Assembly (NCBI GenBank): GCA_030490835.1
Contig: CM059971.1
Span: 124,714,564-124,778,563, forward strand
DNA length: 64,000 bases
Direction of reading: 5' to 3'
Source: Annona cherimola
Taxonomy: Eukaryota; Streptophyta; Magnoliopsida; Magnoliales; Annonaceae
Of this stretch, positions 47,360-59,523 are shown piece after piece. Below the pieces are notes generated by a model, which saw nothing but the letters and a program-made list of their open reading frames with translations, made no database searches and had not been told where the DNA came from. Position numbers and translations under genes: made by a program. The number at the start of each line of letters is the position of its first letter. The first letter of the stretch is position 1.

Positions 47360-49379
47360 ATCAAAAGCATAGAAATTCTGCTAAAAAAAAAAAAGCAAGG
47401 TCAAATAGACCCTTAGATGTTTCAACAAGTTAAAATGAGAGATTGTCTAGCCATCTTCTAAAATAAAAAGTCTAGATAAACTCTTTTTTCTCTTGTCTAA
47501 TGGCTTAAATCCTCTCAAATGTATGTACATTTTTAATTTTTACTCAAGGGATGTAAAAATAATAATGTATTTACATAAGATATTACTCCAGTAAATGGAA
47601 AACAAAACTCTCCGCCCTAAGATTGAACTCGAACACCCCAATATGCTAAAGATGAGAACTTACTAAGTAAGTTATGCCCAAGCCGATAGTCCTACTAAAC
47701 TTTTAAAAAAATTAGATATTTTGATCATTGGTGAAAGAACCGTGATTGCTGAAATATAGAGAGACAAAATTATCATTTTTATATTAAGCCATCAAATTTG
47801 GTCAAGCTAAGTTAAGCTTATTAAGTTAATTAAACTTGTCAATCAAATTTAATAATTTCCGAGCTCATACTTATGCATTAAAATATGATAAAAAGCTCAT
47901 ATAATCTGAATTCAATAATTTCTTTTTTATTGAAGAATTTAATAATTACTTAAATTATTATCAAAAAAAATAATTACTTAAATTTAGTTAAGTACATTTA
48001 ACTAGAGAATGCTCATACCACATTCAATAACACTGTTAAACGTATTTAAGAAATGTTTCTATTTTGGTAAAACTGGTCGTTTGTGTCCATTTAACATCAA
48101 CAAAATTACAAATTTGTTTATATTCATCAATGCGTGTTCAAATAAATTTAAAATCTACTAAGCCTTAGCAAATATGTCCATTAATAAGTTTGATCGAAAC
48201 GGTGAAGTTCGATCAAATTCATAAAACACAGGGTACTGTAACAGGACTCCCTTAGCAAATATCAAGAACACGCGGAAGTGCAAGTGATACGACTGCAATC
48301 AAATCAACGGCCATTGACGGGATGGGCGTGTTCAGGTGGGATAATTATGAGAATAAATCTTGAGAATGTGCTTCCAAAATTGCGGTCGTGTACATTGGAT
48401 CGGACACAAAGAGACAAAAAATAGCCTCACATTATATTATTCAAATAATTGTCAATATATAAATTTTATTGAGAAGCTCATTTAAATTAATTCTTAACTT
48501 TTTTTTTCTATATCCTGAAAAAGAGCTTTCCAACGCCGGAAAATATAGGATCAATTTTTAAGGGGGGAAAAAGGTAGAAATGCTATCTACTTTCTTTTCA
48601 TTTTTGCAGGGAAAAAAAATAACTTTTATACCAACCCCCCCACCTTCCGCCCATTTTCAATCCTATATTAGGCATCTTCGGCGACTCAGCCTCTTCCTAG
48701 ATTCTAGAACGATTCTTTCACAGGCTACAGGACTCGGGATGTCAGGAATGGGACGTGACGGCTCTTCTTCCATGAAACACCTGTCACTACAACTGAAATT
48801 TCATAGGGCTTTGGCACCTAAAAGGAGAACACAGCGGCGCATGTTTTCGTTGGATGCCCTTGTACGTCTTTAAGGTGGTGTTTCAACTTCCACAGTTTCA
48901 CAGCGTCGAGGGACCCGCATCACAGCAGCTGATCAACAACAGAACACTCCACCGATGAATCATCCAAAGACTGGTCTGATGGAGCACTTTGGATTCTCTC
49001 CGCCATTTTTTTTTTAAGAAAAAAAAAATTACATTTAGTCATCCAAATTGTTTCGATGCATTAAGGACGATGTGGATTACCTAAAAACGCAACCCATCTG
49101 TCTCTATTACGAGAACGAGCGCATCATAAGCTCTCGACAACAGGTGCACCATACCTTCCAGCAATCCACGTTGTTTTTGCCTCCTACTAAAAATAGCCAA
49201 AGCCCTCCTCAGCTCTTCAACAGCTCTATTTCGGCTGTCTCTCCGCAGCTGGCGCGTTTTATTGCAAGTAGCAGAGCATGGGGCTACATGGGCAACGGGA
49301 TGTGATGACAATACCAATAAGATGATGATGGCGTAACGGAAAAGGAGAGAAATCCAGATCCGATATTTGTTGTTTTGCA

Positions 49380-52300
49380 ATGGCTGCGGCATCCCTTATC
49401 CACGCATACTATAATACCAATCCTTCCCCGAAGCTCTGGAATGCCGGGCACGTGCCTTCCAATCCTCTCTCATCCTCCGATCGCCATACCTTCTCTTCCA
49501 ATTTCACCAATTTTCTTGGCGGTACGCCATTTTATTTATTTATTGCTTTCCCTCCGTCAATTTGGATTTTGGGAATTCTGCTTTTTTTCTTTGATTTTTT
49601 TTTTTTTTGCCGTCTGGTTATTGGTAGGATTAGAAATGACTGGGGCAGTTTTATTAATGTGTGTTTGGATTCAGCTGTTGCGTTGGTATGAATTGCAGTT
49701 GTCTAAATGTTTGAAGTTTGAACTACGAAGAATTGTCTTTTTTAAAAAAAAAAATTTCCCCTTCATTGTCATTTTCGAGTTAAGTCGTTTCTTCCCCCTC
49801 TCTCAACCCCCCCAGGCTCTCTCTTTCTCACTTTTGATTTGGTGGCAAAATTACCTGTGCGTGCGTTATGCTTTCGGATTAGGCGGGGTACTCACGCTGA
49901 GAATCGTTTTACATCTTGGGAATGCGGTGGACTGAAAATGTCGAAATTCGTGTGGAAATTGTGGCAAAAATTCAACGTGAGCTGCTGGGAATGGACTGAG
50001 GGGTGGCAATAAGAACAGCCAACCCTCTCATGGCTCCAAAGTGTAGCTTTTTACCCCATAATCGTTATTGTCGTGATCTCCAGATGCCAATGATGGTAGA
50101 ACAGAACGGTTCGCAGTTTGAGTTTAACAAGCAAGTCGATTAAATGGAGGTCATCCAGCTTGGCTTGGATGATGATGACCTGGGAAACTCCTTTTCTGTT
50201 CTTTCTTCCCATCTTCATGGTTCTCGACATTCATCTTTCAGCGCTAGATTGAAGCAGCAGGATAGGATTTATGTTAATCAGTCCCGTTGGGTAAGGTAGC
50301 AACGGTTCATGAACTTTGGATTACTTTTTAGTGAGCCGGCTTGATTCTAGGGTTAGTGTCATGTAAATAGTAGAGACGAGATGCCTTATGCACATGTACA
50401 GGCTTGTCGAAATTCTATTAGAAGGCTTCGATGTAATTCTGTTGTGGTTATTTTAACATTATTGACCCTGCCTAGTGGTTCTTGATGACTATCCGCACAA
50501 GAATCATGCTGCTGTTACGATTTTAATCTTACTCCAAAGGTCACAGTTATGTTGCTTTTTCTATATAATTTACGAAAATGGTTGGCTAGGTTTTTGGTGC
50601 TTTAGGAGTTCTCTAGCATTCAGATTGTTGCTGCAAAATTATGTTTCTGTAAAAACTTCCTCACTTTTTTTTTTTTTTTTTAAAATAATGATAAATTTGA
50701 TCTAAGTTTTCATAGCATCCATGGTATGTATTGAAGAAAGCTTTTTCTGGATTCATTCAAATACGTCCCTGAACTCCACTAAGAGCAAATGATGGGTATG
50801 TTTAATCTCAGTTGAAAGTCTGGACCTGAGCTTTTCTGCAGTATAGATAGATTAAAAAAGGAAATTCAAAGAAGTTTGAATTATGATCCTCATAAAGCCC
50901 TCAAAATAGTTGTCAAATGTGTATAGAGAAGAAAGTTTTCAAGAGTATTGTTTTCGTTAGTGGGCTGCATATTATTCTTGTGCCACCATTTGGTAGTCGA
51001 CATTTCTCTCTACATGGAATTCATTAATTCCTTGTTTCTGTTACTGGTGAAAAGCTTCATATATAATTATGTGGTTGTTGTGGGGGTCAAGTTAGTTGTG
51101 TACACAGCATACTCAATGAGAAGGCTGAGGCAATTATGCTGAAAATTGTTGCTATGGCTCTAGGATTTGGGTAGTAATCCTTCCAAGATGAGGGAATTAT
51201 TCTCTTCTTTCTGCAGGAGGTAGGTTTCTATTTTACCTTCAAACATATCCTTTCCATGTATTTCTCAAGATAAGTTTCTTATCTTCAGTTTCCATGTACT
51301 CCTGTCTGGTTGACAAATATATACAGAGGAATGTCCACATGTACAAAAGAATGTTCAAAACCAGTTTTACTTGGGAAATTTTATCATTAAAATTTGCTGG
51401 CTTGAAGTTTTCTATTTAATGCTACTATGTCTGAGTTTGCTGATAGTGCTGACTTAACTGTGTCTAGGATTGAATTTTTCTTGGAAAAATATGAGTTTCA
51501 GAGCTTATGCAATGAGTGCCACTAGGGGAAATATTGCTACGCCCAATGATATTTTGAAGCTGAAACATGAACCTGATCATCTACTTGTCCTTGTTCATGG
51601 CATCTTCGCAAGGTAAAGAAGGATACACATGAATATGTGTAATGTTGCTTTTTTGGTGTCGGATTATCAAGATAATGTTTATAGGGAACCCACATCAAAT
51701 CTCCACGAGCGCAGCACATATTGACCAGAAATTCCGTTGTTTCTTTCTTTGTTGTTCTTTTTCTTGTGTCATATCATGTTGCTGTCATGCCCCGTGTGTC
51801 TTTTCTACCTTATAGCTGCAGAAATCCACCGCAGCAATTCAAAAGTTGTGCCAGGAATGGCAAAGATGCTAGTTGTTAGCAACAAGGCTTACTGCACACT
51901 GAACGAAACTGTCTTTCCAGAAAACAATCATAGGAAAAATTGAACAAAACTATACTGTCCTTGTGATACCTGTCTGCATGCTCCTGTGCTTGGTGTAAAG
52001 AGATCTAATGAATGACTTTAGCTTTTTTAAATTACGTTAATGTTCTTACATTTGTTTTCTTCTTTCAGAGATCTGTCTCAAATCTTTAGCCTAGTAATAA
52101 CATCTGTAGCTTTTATTTATCTTCTTGCTACTATGTATTTGCTTATAACGTCGAGCAGCATGTGTTAATATATCAGCAGGCAGTTGGACGATGTCAAGAC
52201 TTAGTCTTAAACAGCATAATTCCTAGCTTACTGAAAATTTATCTGTTCTTTGCATGAATATTACAAATCCCTGTGAAAACTCTCGATGCAGTGCTCTTAA

Positions 52301-55300
52301 ATACGATAGCCATTTTTCACTGCATAAGTTTCTATACTCATCTTGATGCCTATATTATTTACTTAGCCCTAGTGACTGGACATATGTAGAAGCAGAACTG
52401 AAAAGGCGCCTGGGAAGTAACTTCTTAATCTATGGTACGTTTATATTTTCTCTAAAGTGACAGTTAGCTAGAACAGTATAGCTTTACCTTGTTTTGAGCA
52501 TGATTAATGTGCTAGAAATATACTTACTTGAAAATATTTCTCTTTAAGCAATATCAGAGCTTATTTTAATGTCCAAAGCCTTGCTGTCTCATGATGCAGC
52601 CAGTTCGTCCAACACCTACACAAAAACATTCACTGGAATTGATGGGGCCGGGAGGCGATTGGCTGATGAAGTAAGTCTTCAAGTATTTATTTCACTTGTT
52701 GATTGTTGGACTTAGGTTAGGTTAACTAAATTCTCTTATTGACATCATTAGTTGCCTTCTCTTGTGGTACATTCTTAGGACAGGTCATGCAAGTAGTCCA
52801 AAAGACAGAAAGTTTGAAAAGGATCTCTTTCCTAGCTCATTCGCTTGGTGGTTTGTTTGCAAGATATGCAATTGCCATTCTCTATTCTTCAAATTCTGGT
52901 AGTAAACCAAATGACTCCTTGAGCATGGTCAGTCCAAAACCGGGTACAATTGCTGGATTGGAGCCAATTAATTTTATTACATTGGCAACTCCACATTTAG
53001 GTGTGAGGGGGAAATGGCAGGTGTGCTTCTGATTATTATGTATATATTTTTGTATCTTCTTAACTCTCATACTTATTGTTGCGTATGTTATTCTAGCCTG
53101 TTGGATTACTTCTGTTTAATTGACTAGTGTTTTGTATTTTGTTTTGTCCCTCCAGCTTCCATTTCTCTTGGGAGTTCCCATTTTGGAGAAGCTTGCTCCA
53201 CCTATAGCTCCCTTCTTGATTGGCCGAACTGGCCGTCAACTTTTCCTAACAGATGGTAAAGCAAGCAAGCCACCACTTCTGCTCAGAATGACCACGGATT
53301 GTGAAGATGGAAAGTTTATGTAAGTCAAGCAAGTAGCACGTTCATATTGAATATGACTTTTTTAGCTCTTAAAGGCCAAAGCATTGTAGATTCTCTTATT
53401 TGCTGCAATTTGTGTTTCAGATCTGCTCTTGCATCATTTAAATGCCGTATTCTTTATGCCAATGTCTCCTATGATCGTATCCTTCCATCATGTTTGGTCC
53501 TAATAAATTTTGCACGCGTATATTCTTGTACTGTTATGATCCTGTATGTTTTGTTACTCTTCTGTTTAGGTCAACCACCATAACCACCATGTGTTTATGA
53601 ATCTGCTCTTACTGTCTAATTTTGCCACAAATCTCTTCAGCCAAGACCCGGATATTATCATCATTGGAAAACTATATATGACAGGTTGTTGGGAACACAA
53701 GTGTGCATAAAAATATGTTAGTTATTTACATTGACCATTCTTTTTATTCGGCTGTCATTAGATTTGGAGAGCCTTGTATTGAGCACAACCTTTGGAATCC
53801 CACAGCTAATTAGAGACCTTTGCACAAATATTTACTTCAAGTGTTTCCATTGCTGCTACTTATCTGGGTCTTAGATTAAGATATTTCTTGAATTCTTGTT
53901 AAACCTACGCCATGTGTAATGGTTGAAAGTGAATCTCACTTTGTGCATTGTGGTGGCCCAAACAAGAATGGAGTACTAAGATGTCAATTGTCCTAGGTAT
54001 ACTGGATCACTACCATAGGTACAGCTTGTATACATGTGTTTTCTGTGTGTGCTCATGTGCCGACGACATCATAAGGTTTTGTGGTATCCATATGTTGTTT
54101 CTCTTCTCCTGCAAAGTTTTCTTGACAATCATATAGATATGGTTGGTTGGCGAACATCCTCAATAAGGAGAGAAACAGAACTTGTTAAGGTGATCATTCC
54201 TATACCTCCTAAGCTGTACTTCCTGATATCGTCAATTTAAAATGAATCATTATTCATTTGTACTCAATTTTGATTCATTTGATAGCAGGATAGGCTTATG
54301 TGTTTCAGTCAAATTTCAAACGGAAATGAGGCTCTAATAGGCTAAGTGAAGGATATATTCTAAAAGCATTAAAACAAGGCACATATCCATGTTCATCAGC
54401 AAGGAAAAACTTTATCCATGCGTATGAAATTGGCATATCAAGAGGGGGGTGTGGGTGGCGTGCTGGGGGGCAGGGTGCATCAGTGCACGGATGTATTATG
54501 GGTTGAATGTTTTAACCACCATCTACAGCAGGGTGGATCTACATGGAACTGAAGGTGGGCAATTCCAACCCCCCTCAAATCTTGAAGTATATTAACCCCC
54601 TAGAAAATTTGAAAAATATTTCAAATTAGAATTGATTTTGAAACTTGTAAATAACAATTGCACTCCTGAGGTCCAGTTGCATGCTACTTTCATGGTCGAA
54701 AATACACTATCAAGAAACCTATTAAACAAAGGTTATTTCACATGCATTTTACACGGCTTGAGCTTCTGATCTTCTCATTGACAAAGCTTGTATACATGAA
54801 CAGATTTAGGGTCATATGTTAGGCACATAATGAGTTCAATGTGTAATAAAAATGAGTAATGAGCTAATGATCCTATTAGCCTGGGCACATATATGTTTTT
54901 TCATGAAAATGTAGGCCCAAGTGTATTTAATTCCTACAATAAAATTTTTATTTTTTTGGATATGTATATATTTTTTGGAAATTTAAAAAACCAATAGTTT
55001 TGGTGGATGAAAATTTTTAAATATATATACCCGTTCAAAAATTGTAGATTTTGGTATGTGATTGAATACTTGGGTCCATATTTATTGACAAAGGGTGTGT
55101 TCGGGAAGTAATAAAAGTTTTTGGTGGAAAAGTTTTTGAATTGGAAGAAAATAATGTGATATAGTAGGGATAGTAATGAGGAGTAAAAAGAATAAAATTA
55201 AAATAAATAAGTTGGTTGTGTGGAAATGATTGAAAAGTAGGGTAGTTTATAGAAAAATGTGAAGAAATGATTAAAAAATAAGGCATCCAAACACACCCAA

Positions 55301-55974
55301 AATTAAAAGAAATCATAATCCAATAAAATATTTATACAGCAGCTTGCAGATACCCCCCGACTAACTGAGTTTATGTGGTTAAAAATGCAGCCACCTCGAC
55401 GGTCTTTGGATGGCTACAAACATGTTGTGGATGTAGAATATTGTCCCCCGGTGTCATCCGAAGGCCCTCATTTCCCTCCTGAAGCTGCCAAGGCAAAGGA
55501 GGCTGCACAAACTACGCCCAGCACACAAAACACGACAGAATATCATGATTTAATAGATGGTAGTGAAAGCTAACAGAAGCTCGCTTATGCTTGTCGATCC
55601 TTCAAAGTGCGACACTTATCTTTGCCACCATTCTATTGTTTGCCTTTTTGTTTGATTGATCAGAGGAAATGATACGTGGCTTGCAAAGGGTTGGATGGAA
55701 GAAAGTTGACGTCAGCTTTCATTCAGCACTCTGGCCGTTCTTCGCTCACAACAACATTCATGTATGGTCCAGCTTTCTGGTTCTTTTAAGGAATATAGTG
55801 CATTTATTCATCACTCTCCCATTTGCATTCTCCTTCCTTTCTTTGATTAAGATGGAGCTGTCGATTCAGGTGAAAAGTGAATGGCTGCATAATGCCGGTG
55901 CTGGCGTCGTGACTCATGTTGCAGACAGTCTTAAGCAGCAAGAATCCAGTCCCTGCATTCCTGCGAGCCTATGA
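49380..55974 (+). CDS. Alpha/beta-hydrolase, DUF676 putative serine esterase/lipase
   Basis: Exons: 49380-49521, 51468-51612, 52367-52434, 52600-52670, 52784-53020, 53156-53319, 53421-53476, 54137-54189, 55391-55559, 55664-55761, 55870-55974. Phase is kept throughout, giving 435 residues. The nucleophile elbow FLAHSLGG has Ser-162, the oxyanion strand LLVLVHGIFAS has His-91, and SYDHMVGW near 292-299 offers the acid/base pair (Asp-294, His-295). These are marks of the DUF676 family related to yeast ROG1. The Arabidopsis protein it most recalls is the At1g29120 type (memory, not alignment). The N-terminal 60 residues are Ser/Asn-rich with few acidic residues, so a plastid transit peptide is likely. 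The substrate is not known. The first exon joins exon 2 in frame through GGLNFSW, which supports the ATG at 49380; a shorter start in exon 2 (MSFRAYAM) is the alternative. Confidence 0.92.
54443..54475 (+). other. G-rich tract with quadruplex potential in a hydrolase intron
   Basis: Four runs of three or more G (GGGGGG, GGG, GGGGGG, GGG) lie within 33 bp on the transcribed-sense strand, separated by 3, 9 and 2 bases. This could form a G-quadruplex in the pre-mRNA of intron 8. One loop is long, so stability is doubtful. Confidence 0.5.
54855..55080. repeat. Degenerate relative of the 37067 fold-back
   Basis: The left end TGATCCTATTAGCCTGGGC matches TGATTCTATTAGCCCGGGC of the ALG9-intron element, and the right end is a weak complement (CTTGGGTCCATA area). 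Much shorter than its relative; internally deleted. It lies in intron 8 of the hydrolase gene. Confidence 0.5.
55093..55298 (+). mobile_element. Short GGGTGTGTTTGG-family MITE in hydrolase intron 8
   Basis: It starts GGGTGTGTTCGGG and ends CCAAACACACCC, with the family phrases 'gaggagtaaa', 'aataagttgg', and GATTGAAAAGTAGGGTAGTT. At 206 bp it lacks part of the right half seen at 46123. It lies about 90 bp before the exon 9 acceptor. Confidence 0.75.
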
Positions 55975-57693
55975 GTTAGCCTTTGCGTGAGGCTTTCCTT
56001 ACATGTTGTATCATCTTGTAATATAAACATCCATGTGAAATGCAATTTACGTAGATCTGATTATTTTTCTTTGCTCATTAAAATTAATTAATTAATTAAA
56101 TAAAACATTCCTTCGGATTTCTCGTATATTGTAGGGTATAGGCCTTGGTACTTAACAAAACCTGCAGTTTAAGACGGTAGTGATCAAAGTTCAAGTCTTT
56201 GATTTTCCGTTATTAGCGGCCCCCTTGCTTAAAAATAAGCATACAAGCGATCCTCCAAAATGTAATGGCTTTTTTGACCTCCTCAAGCGTTCAACCCTGC
56301 AATAGAAGGCATTTCTGATGATACTAATTCAAGAGTACCGATCCAATGCTCTTGGGAGCCATTATTTATAATTATTATTTTTTAATTTTGGCATCCATAT
56401 GTGGGCCCGGGTAGGAACTTTCTTTCTTTTTTTGATGAAAAGTATGAACTTTCTATATATGCAAAATTTTCGTTTTTTTGGATTTTTTTTTTTTTCTATC
56501 ATTTCTTTTTGAATTTTGAAAGTGAAAACAAAAATGTGGTGGCATATGAAAAGGACTTGTTTTAGTTGGGTCTCTGGAATGGGAGCATTGGATCGATGCT
56601 CCTGACTCAAAACCAGACTGTTGTTCAATTAATCTAGGATTCTTCTCTGCCTGTTATAATTTGACGAGCTTTTGACCAACAAGATTTAATTAGTTTAATT
56701 TTATTATCAAGGAGCCGCATACTACCAAGGGGCGTCTGGCCCCATCGGTAGTGTCTCTTCGTCTTACACAGTTCGCAAGACGGGACGATAGCAGTACATG
56801 CGACCGCAAGAACAGGGACTGCAGGTCTTAAATTGTTGTTGTTTGTTTGGTTTTTTCCCCCTTTTCTGGTCCTTGGTTCGATGACCCAGCACGTGCTGTC
56901 CGTCCCAGATTGGAACCCACGACCGATGGGCCTAATGCCCTCAACGCAAACAACTAAGTCTTTGCGTTGGTTGCTGTCTTGAATTTTTTTGGGTGTAGAT
57001 TTAGGAATGATATTTTCTGACTAATGTGGGCAACAGGGCGAGTCCATTCAATATTTTTTCATATTTTCTGCTACCTATTTTAAATTTATTTTATGTACTT
57101 CTGGTTATTATCCGTATCATATACATTATTTCCTCACTTTTCAAAAATATTTATTATTATTATTATTATTATTTTGCTTTTAGTTTTATCTATTCCCAAA
57201 CAAACTCTAAATCTTGTTAGGGCTAATAATTTGTTTCATATGAATAACTGGTGTTATTGTACAAGATTTTTTTTTGTGAGAATATATTGGACAAGATATT
57301 GAACACCCATATAAATGAGCAAATGTATTGAGTGTGTCGATCAGATGTGCGGGGCACTTCTAATATTTACAACCGCAGGTGGCGCTTTCATTGACGGCCA
57401 TTGTTAACTACTTGGTGTGATCGGAAAAAAACCGTATTTTTAGGATATATTTGGAAAATGATAAAATTTTTAGATAAATAATAGAAAAATGTTAAAAAAT
57501 TTTAAAATAGGATAGTTATAGAAAATAAAAAGTTTTATCTTGACTTTTTTTTTCTCATTGCTAAACACGCCCTTAGTTTTTTTTCCACTAAAAAGTCACT
57601 AACAATTTCCTTTCCCTCTACCGAATTTCGATAAAAAATTTAAAAAAAAATTTCAATGGGTCTTGTTTTCCTACATTTCTAGATGGTACATAC
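55975..57693. other. Intergenic DNA after the hydrolase gene
   Basis: The start should hold the hydrolase 3' UTR. A short segment at about 57435-57575 looks like a decayed GGGTGTGTTTGG-type MITE. The stretch at 56720-56960 is unusually GC-balanced but codes for nothing I recognise. No gene. Confidence 0.55.
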
Positions 57694-58424
57694 TAGGGGT
57701 GGGAATTGGGGCGGGTCGACCCATGATTCAGCTTTGACCTGACCTGTTTTGGCCGATAAAACCAATATATTTTTTACCCGTATAGGGGTGGGTCAGAAAT
57801 TTTGACCCGAATTCAAAAATAGGGTCGGGATGGGTCGACCATGTCCCGATCCGAAAAGTCCGACCCGCCCCGCATATATAAATTTATTAAAAATTATAAG
57901 CATGTATTTAAATATTATTATTATTTTCTTTCAAATTTTTCATTTTTTTATAATCAACTCTATCATCAATAGAAGAATCAATTTATTCAAAAAGCAATAT
58001 AAGAATCAATCAAAAAAATTTGTACATATATAACCCTTATGTGTAATTGTATATTAACCTATTTTAATAAATGTATACTATATTTTCAAATATTTTGTTT
58101 TCTTAATTATATGTTTTTAATAATTAGTGAAACATTGAAACATATAATATTTAAATTTAGTATAGATGTATATTTATGTTTGATAGGTATATAAATTCTG
58201 AAAATTATCTTATTTGACTTGTATTTTTGACCCGGCCCGCTATCCCGAAACCGGTCCGTTACCGACCCAAATTTTGTCTCAAGACCTAGTAGAAAAAAGT
58301 AAGGGTCAAACCGACCTTGTCCCGACCCGGTATAAAAATAAGTATTAAACAAGATTTTTGAAAAGTAGGGTCAGGGTTGGGCAAACCCTGACACGTCCCG
58401 ACCCGCCCTGATTCTCACCCCCTA
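57694..58424. mobile_element. Non-autonomous hAT-like element, 731 bp
   Basis: The left end TAGGGGTGGGAATTGGGGC and the right end, in complement, TAGGGGGTGAGAATCAGGGC form the inverted repeats. The flanks gtacatac (57686-57693) and gtacatat (58425-58432) are an 8-bp target duplication with one mismatch. The TAGGGGTG tip is common in plant hAT elements. Subterminal regions carry repeated CGGGTCGACCC / GACCCGACC-type words, which resemble transposase-binding arrays. The AT-rich centre has no transposase. Confidence 0.8.
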
Positions 58425-58571
58425 GTACATATAGCCTCTGGACCGTGCCTAACTATTTACGAGGCTTTGTGCATAAGCAAATGTCTCCATTTAATCTATT
58501 TTACAACTCAATCATCTAAATTAATGCTTGATTAATTTCAGCATCAAATCAAGTATATCTTTGAGAAGTGA

Positions 58572-58940
58572 TACTGTTAGTTCGGATTAAGCAAATATCT
58601 CAAATAGCCCATCTCGAAAAACTCATATATAATATATTTTTTGCTTTTTCTTCATACGCTTGTTTATTTAAGTATATTTAATATATAAACTAAGTTGTAC
58701 TATTTTTGGATATGCCTATATATTTAAGGTTTTTAAAAATATGGGTATTTTCAATACATACATATAAATAAATGTTTAAAATTTTAAAAAATATACGTGT
58801 GTACAAAAATAATAAATTTTGATTTATATGTTAAATACACTTAAATAAATAAGTATAAGAAGAAAAAAATAAAAAATAAATTATAAATTAATTTTTTAAA
58901 GCAAGTTAAGCAAAATATTTGCTTTAACTCAAGCTACTGT
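58572..58940. repeat. Degenerate relative of the 37067 fold-back MITE
   Basis: The left arm GATACTGTTAGTTCGGATTA then AGCAAAT parallels GATTCTATTAGCCCGGGCTA then AGTAAAT of the ALG9-intron element, and AGCCCATCTCGAAAAAC parallels AGCCCACCTCAAAAAAC. The right arm is an imperfect complement. The centre has the same 'ttaaatacacttaaataaa' theme. An old, decayed copy. Confidence 0.65.
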
Positions 58941-59040
58941 ACCATTCATCTTTGTCTTTTTGCTTAAAATCTCCAATTGCCAGCAATACTTCGCGCACTG
59001 GCGCATTCTCGCTTCTTATACGCATTTTTTTGGCTTCCCG

Positions 59041-59160
59041 CCCGACCTCTTTATAAATACTCGCTCGCTCTTCTCGGGTCCCACCTTTCTCTATCTCCCG
59101 CCCGACCTCTTTATAAATACTCGCTCGCTCTTCTCGGGTCCTTCCTTTCTCTATCTCGAT
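59041..59160 (+). repeat. 60-bp tandem duplication with two TATA boxes
   Basis: 59041-59100 and 59101-59160 are copies with a period of exactly 60 bp. Only a few bases differ (near the 'ccacc/cttcc' position and the last four). Each has CCCGACCTCTTTATAAATAC followed by TCGCTCGCTCTTCTCGGGTC, that is, a plant-type TATAAATA box with a CT-rich start region. The block lies about 360 bp upstream of the 14-3-3 remnant. Confidence 0.9.
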
Positions 59161-59523
59161 CTTCATTCTTCAGTAGATTCTCAGCCCTGCTCAAATATCA
59201 TGCTTTCCGTGGCTTCTTTCTCACCTTCTTCCATAGCACGACGGAACCGCGTCTACCGCGCGAAGGTCACAGAGCAAGCAGAGTGCTAGTCCGTAGGTGG
59301 GAATAACGTGGTGGACGGGCTGAGCATTCGCGCGCTGGGAATAACGTGGTTCGTCCGGCTTCTGCAAACGTACGGGAGGTGCAGCCTGCTGTCGACGGGA
59401 TGACTGATTTGACGGGTTTTTCCACAAAGCCCCCCGCGTGAAAAGTTATACGCCAAACAGCCCCGTGATTGATTAGAATCTCCAGCGGATTTTCAGGTTT
59501 TAGCGACTCCTTTTGCTTTAGAT

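Larger units (their letters stand above)
45452..49379. other. AT-rich intergenic DNA before the hydrolase gene
   Basis: It contains the MITEs at 46123-46412 and 46901-47359. The last kilobase (48560-49379) is more GC-balanced and is probably the promoter and leader of the hydrolase gene. I recognise no protein frame. Confidence 0.55.

Noticed and set aside
48580..48873. 97-codon frame upstream of the hydrolase gene
   Set aside because: Proline- and serine-rich composition without a motif; more likely promoter or leader sequence.
49375..49935. 186-codon frame overlapping hydrolase exon 1
   Set aside because: It is offset in frame from exon 1, runs through the intron donor and has low-complexity hydrophobic sequence. 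Exon 1 joined to exon 2 gives the family-like protein.
56730..56960. Possible tRNA-derived SINE (A-box-like TGGCCCCATCGGTAG and a GGTTCGAT motif)
   Set aside because: The spacing between the two motifs (about 135 bp) is too large for a pol III promoter, on the other strand the boxes are too close, and no poly-A/T tail or target duplication is seen.
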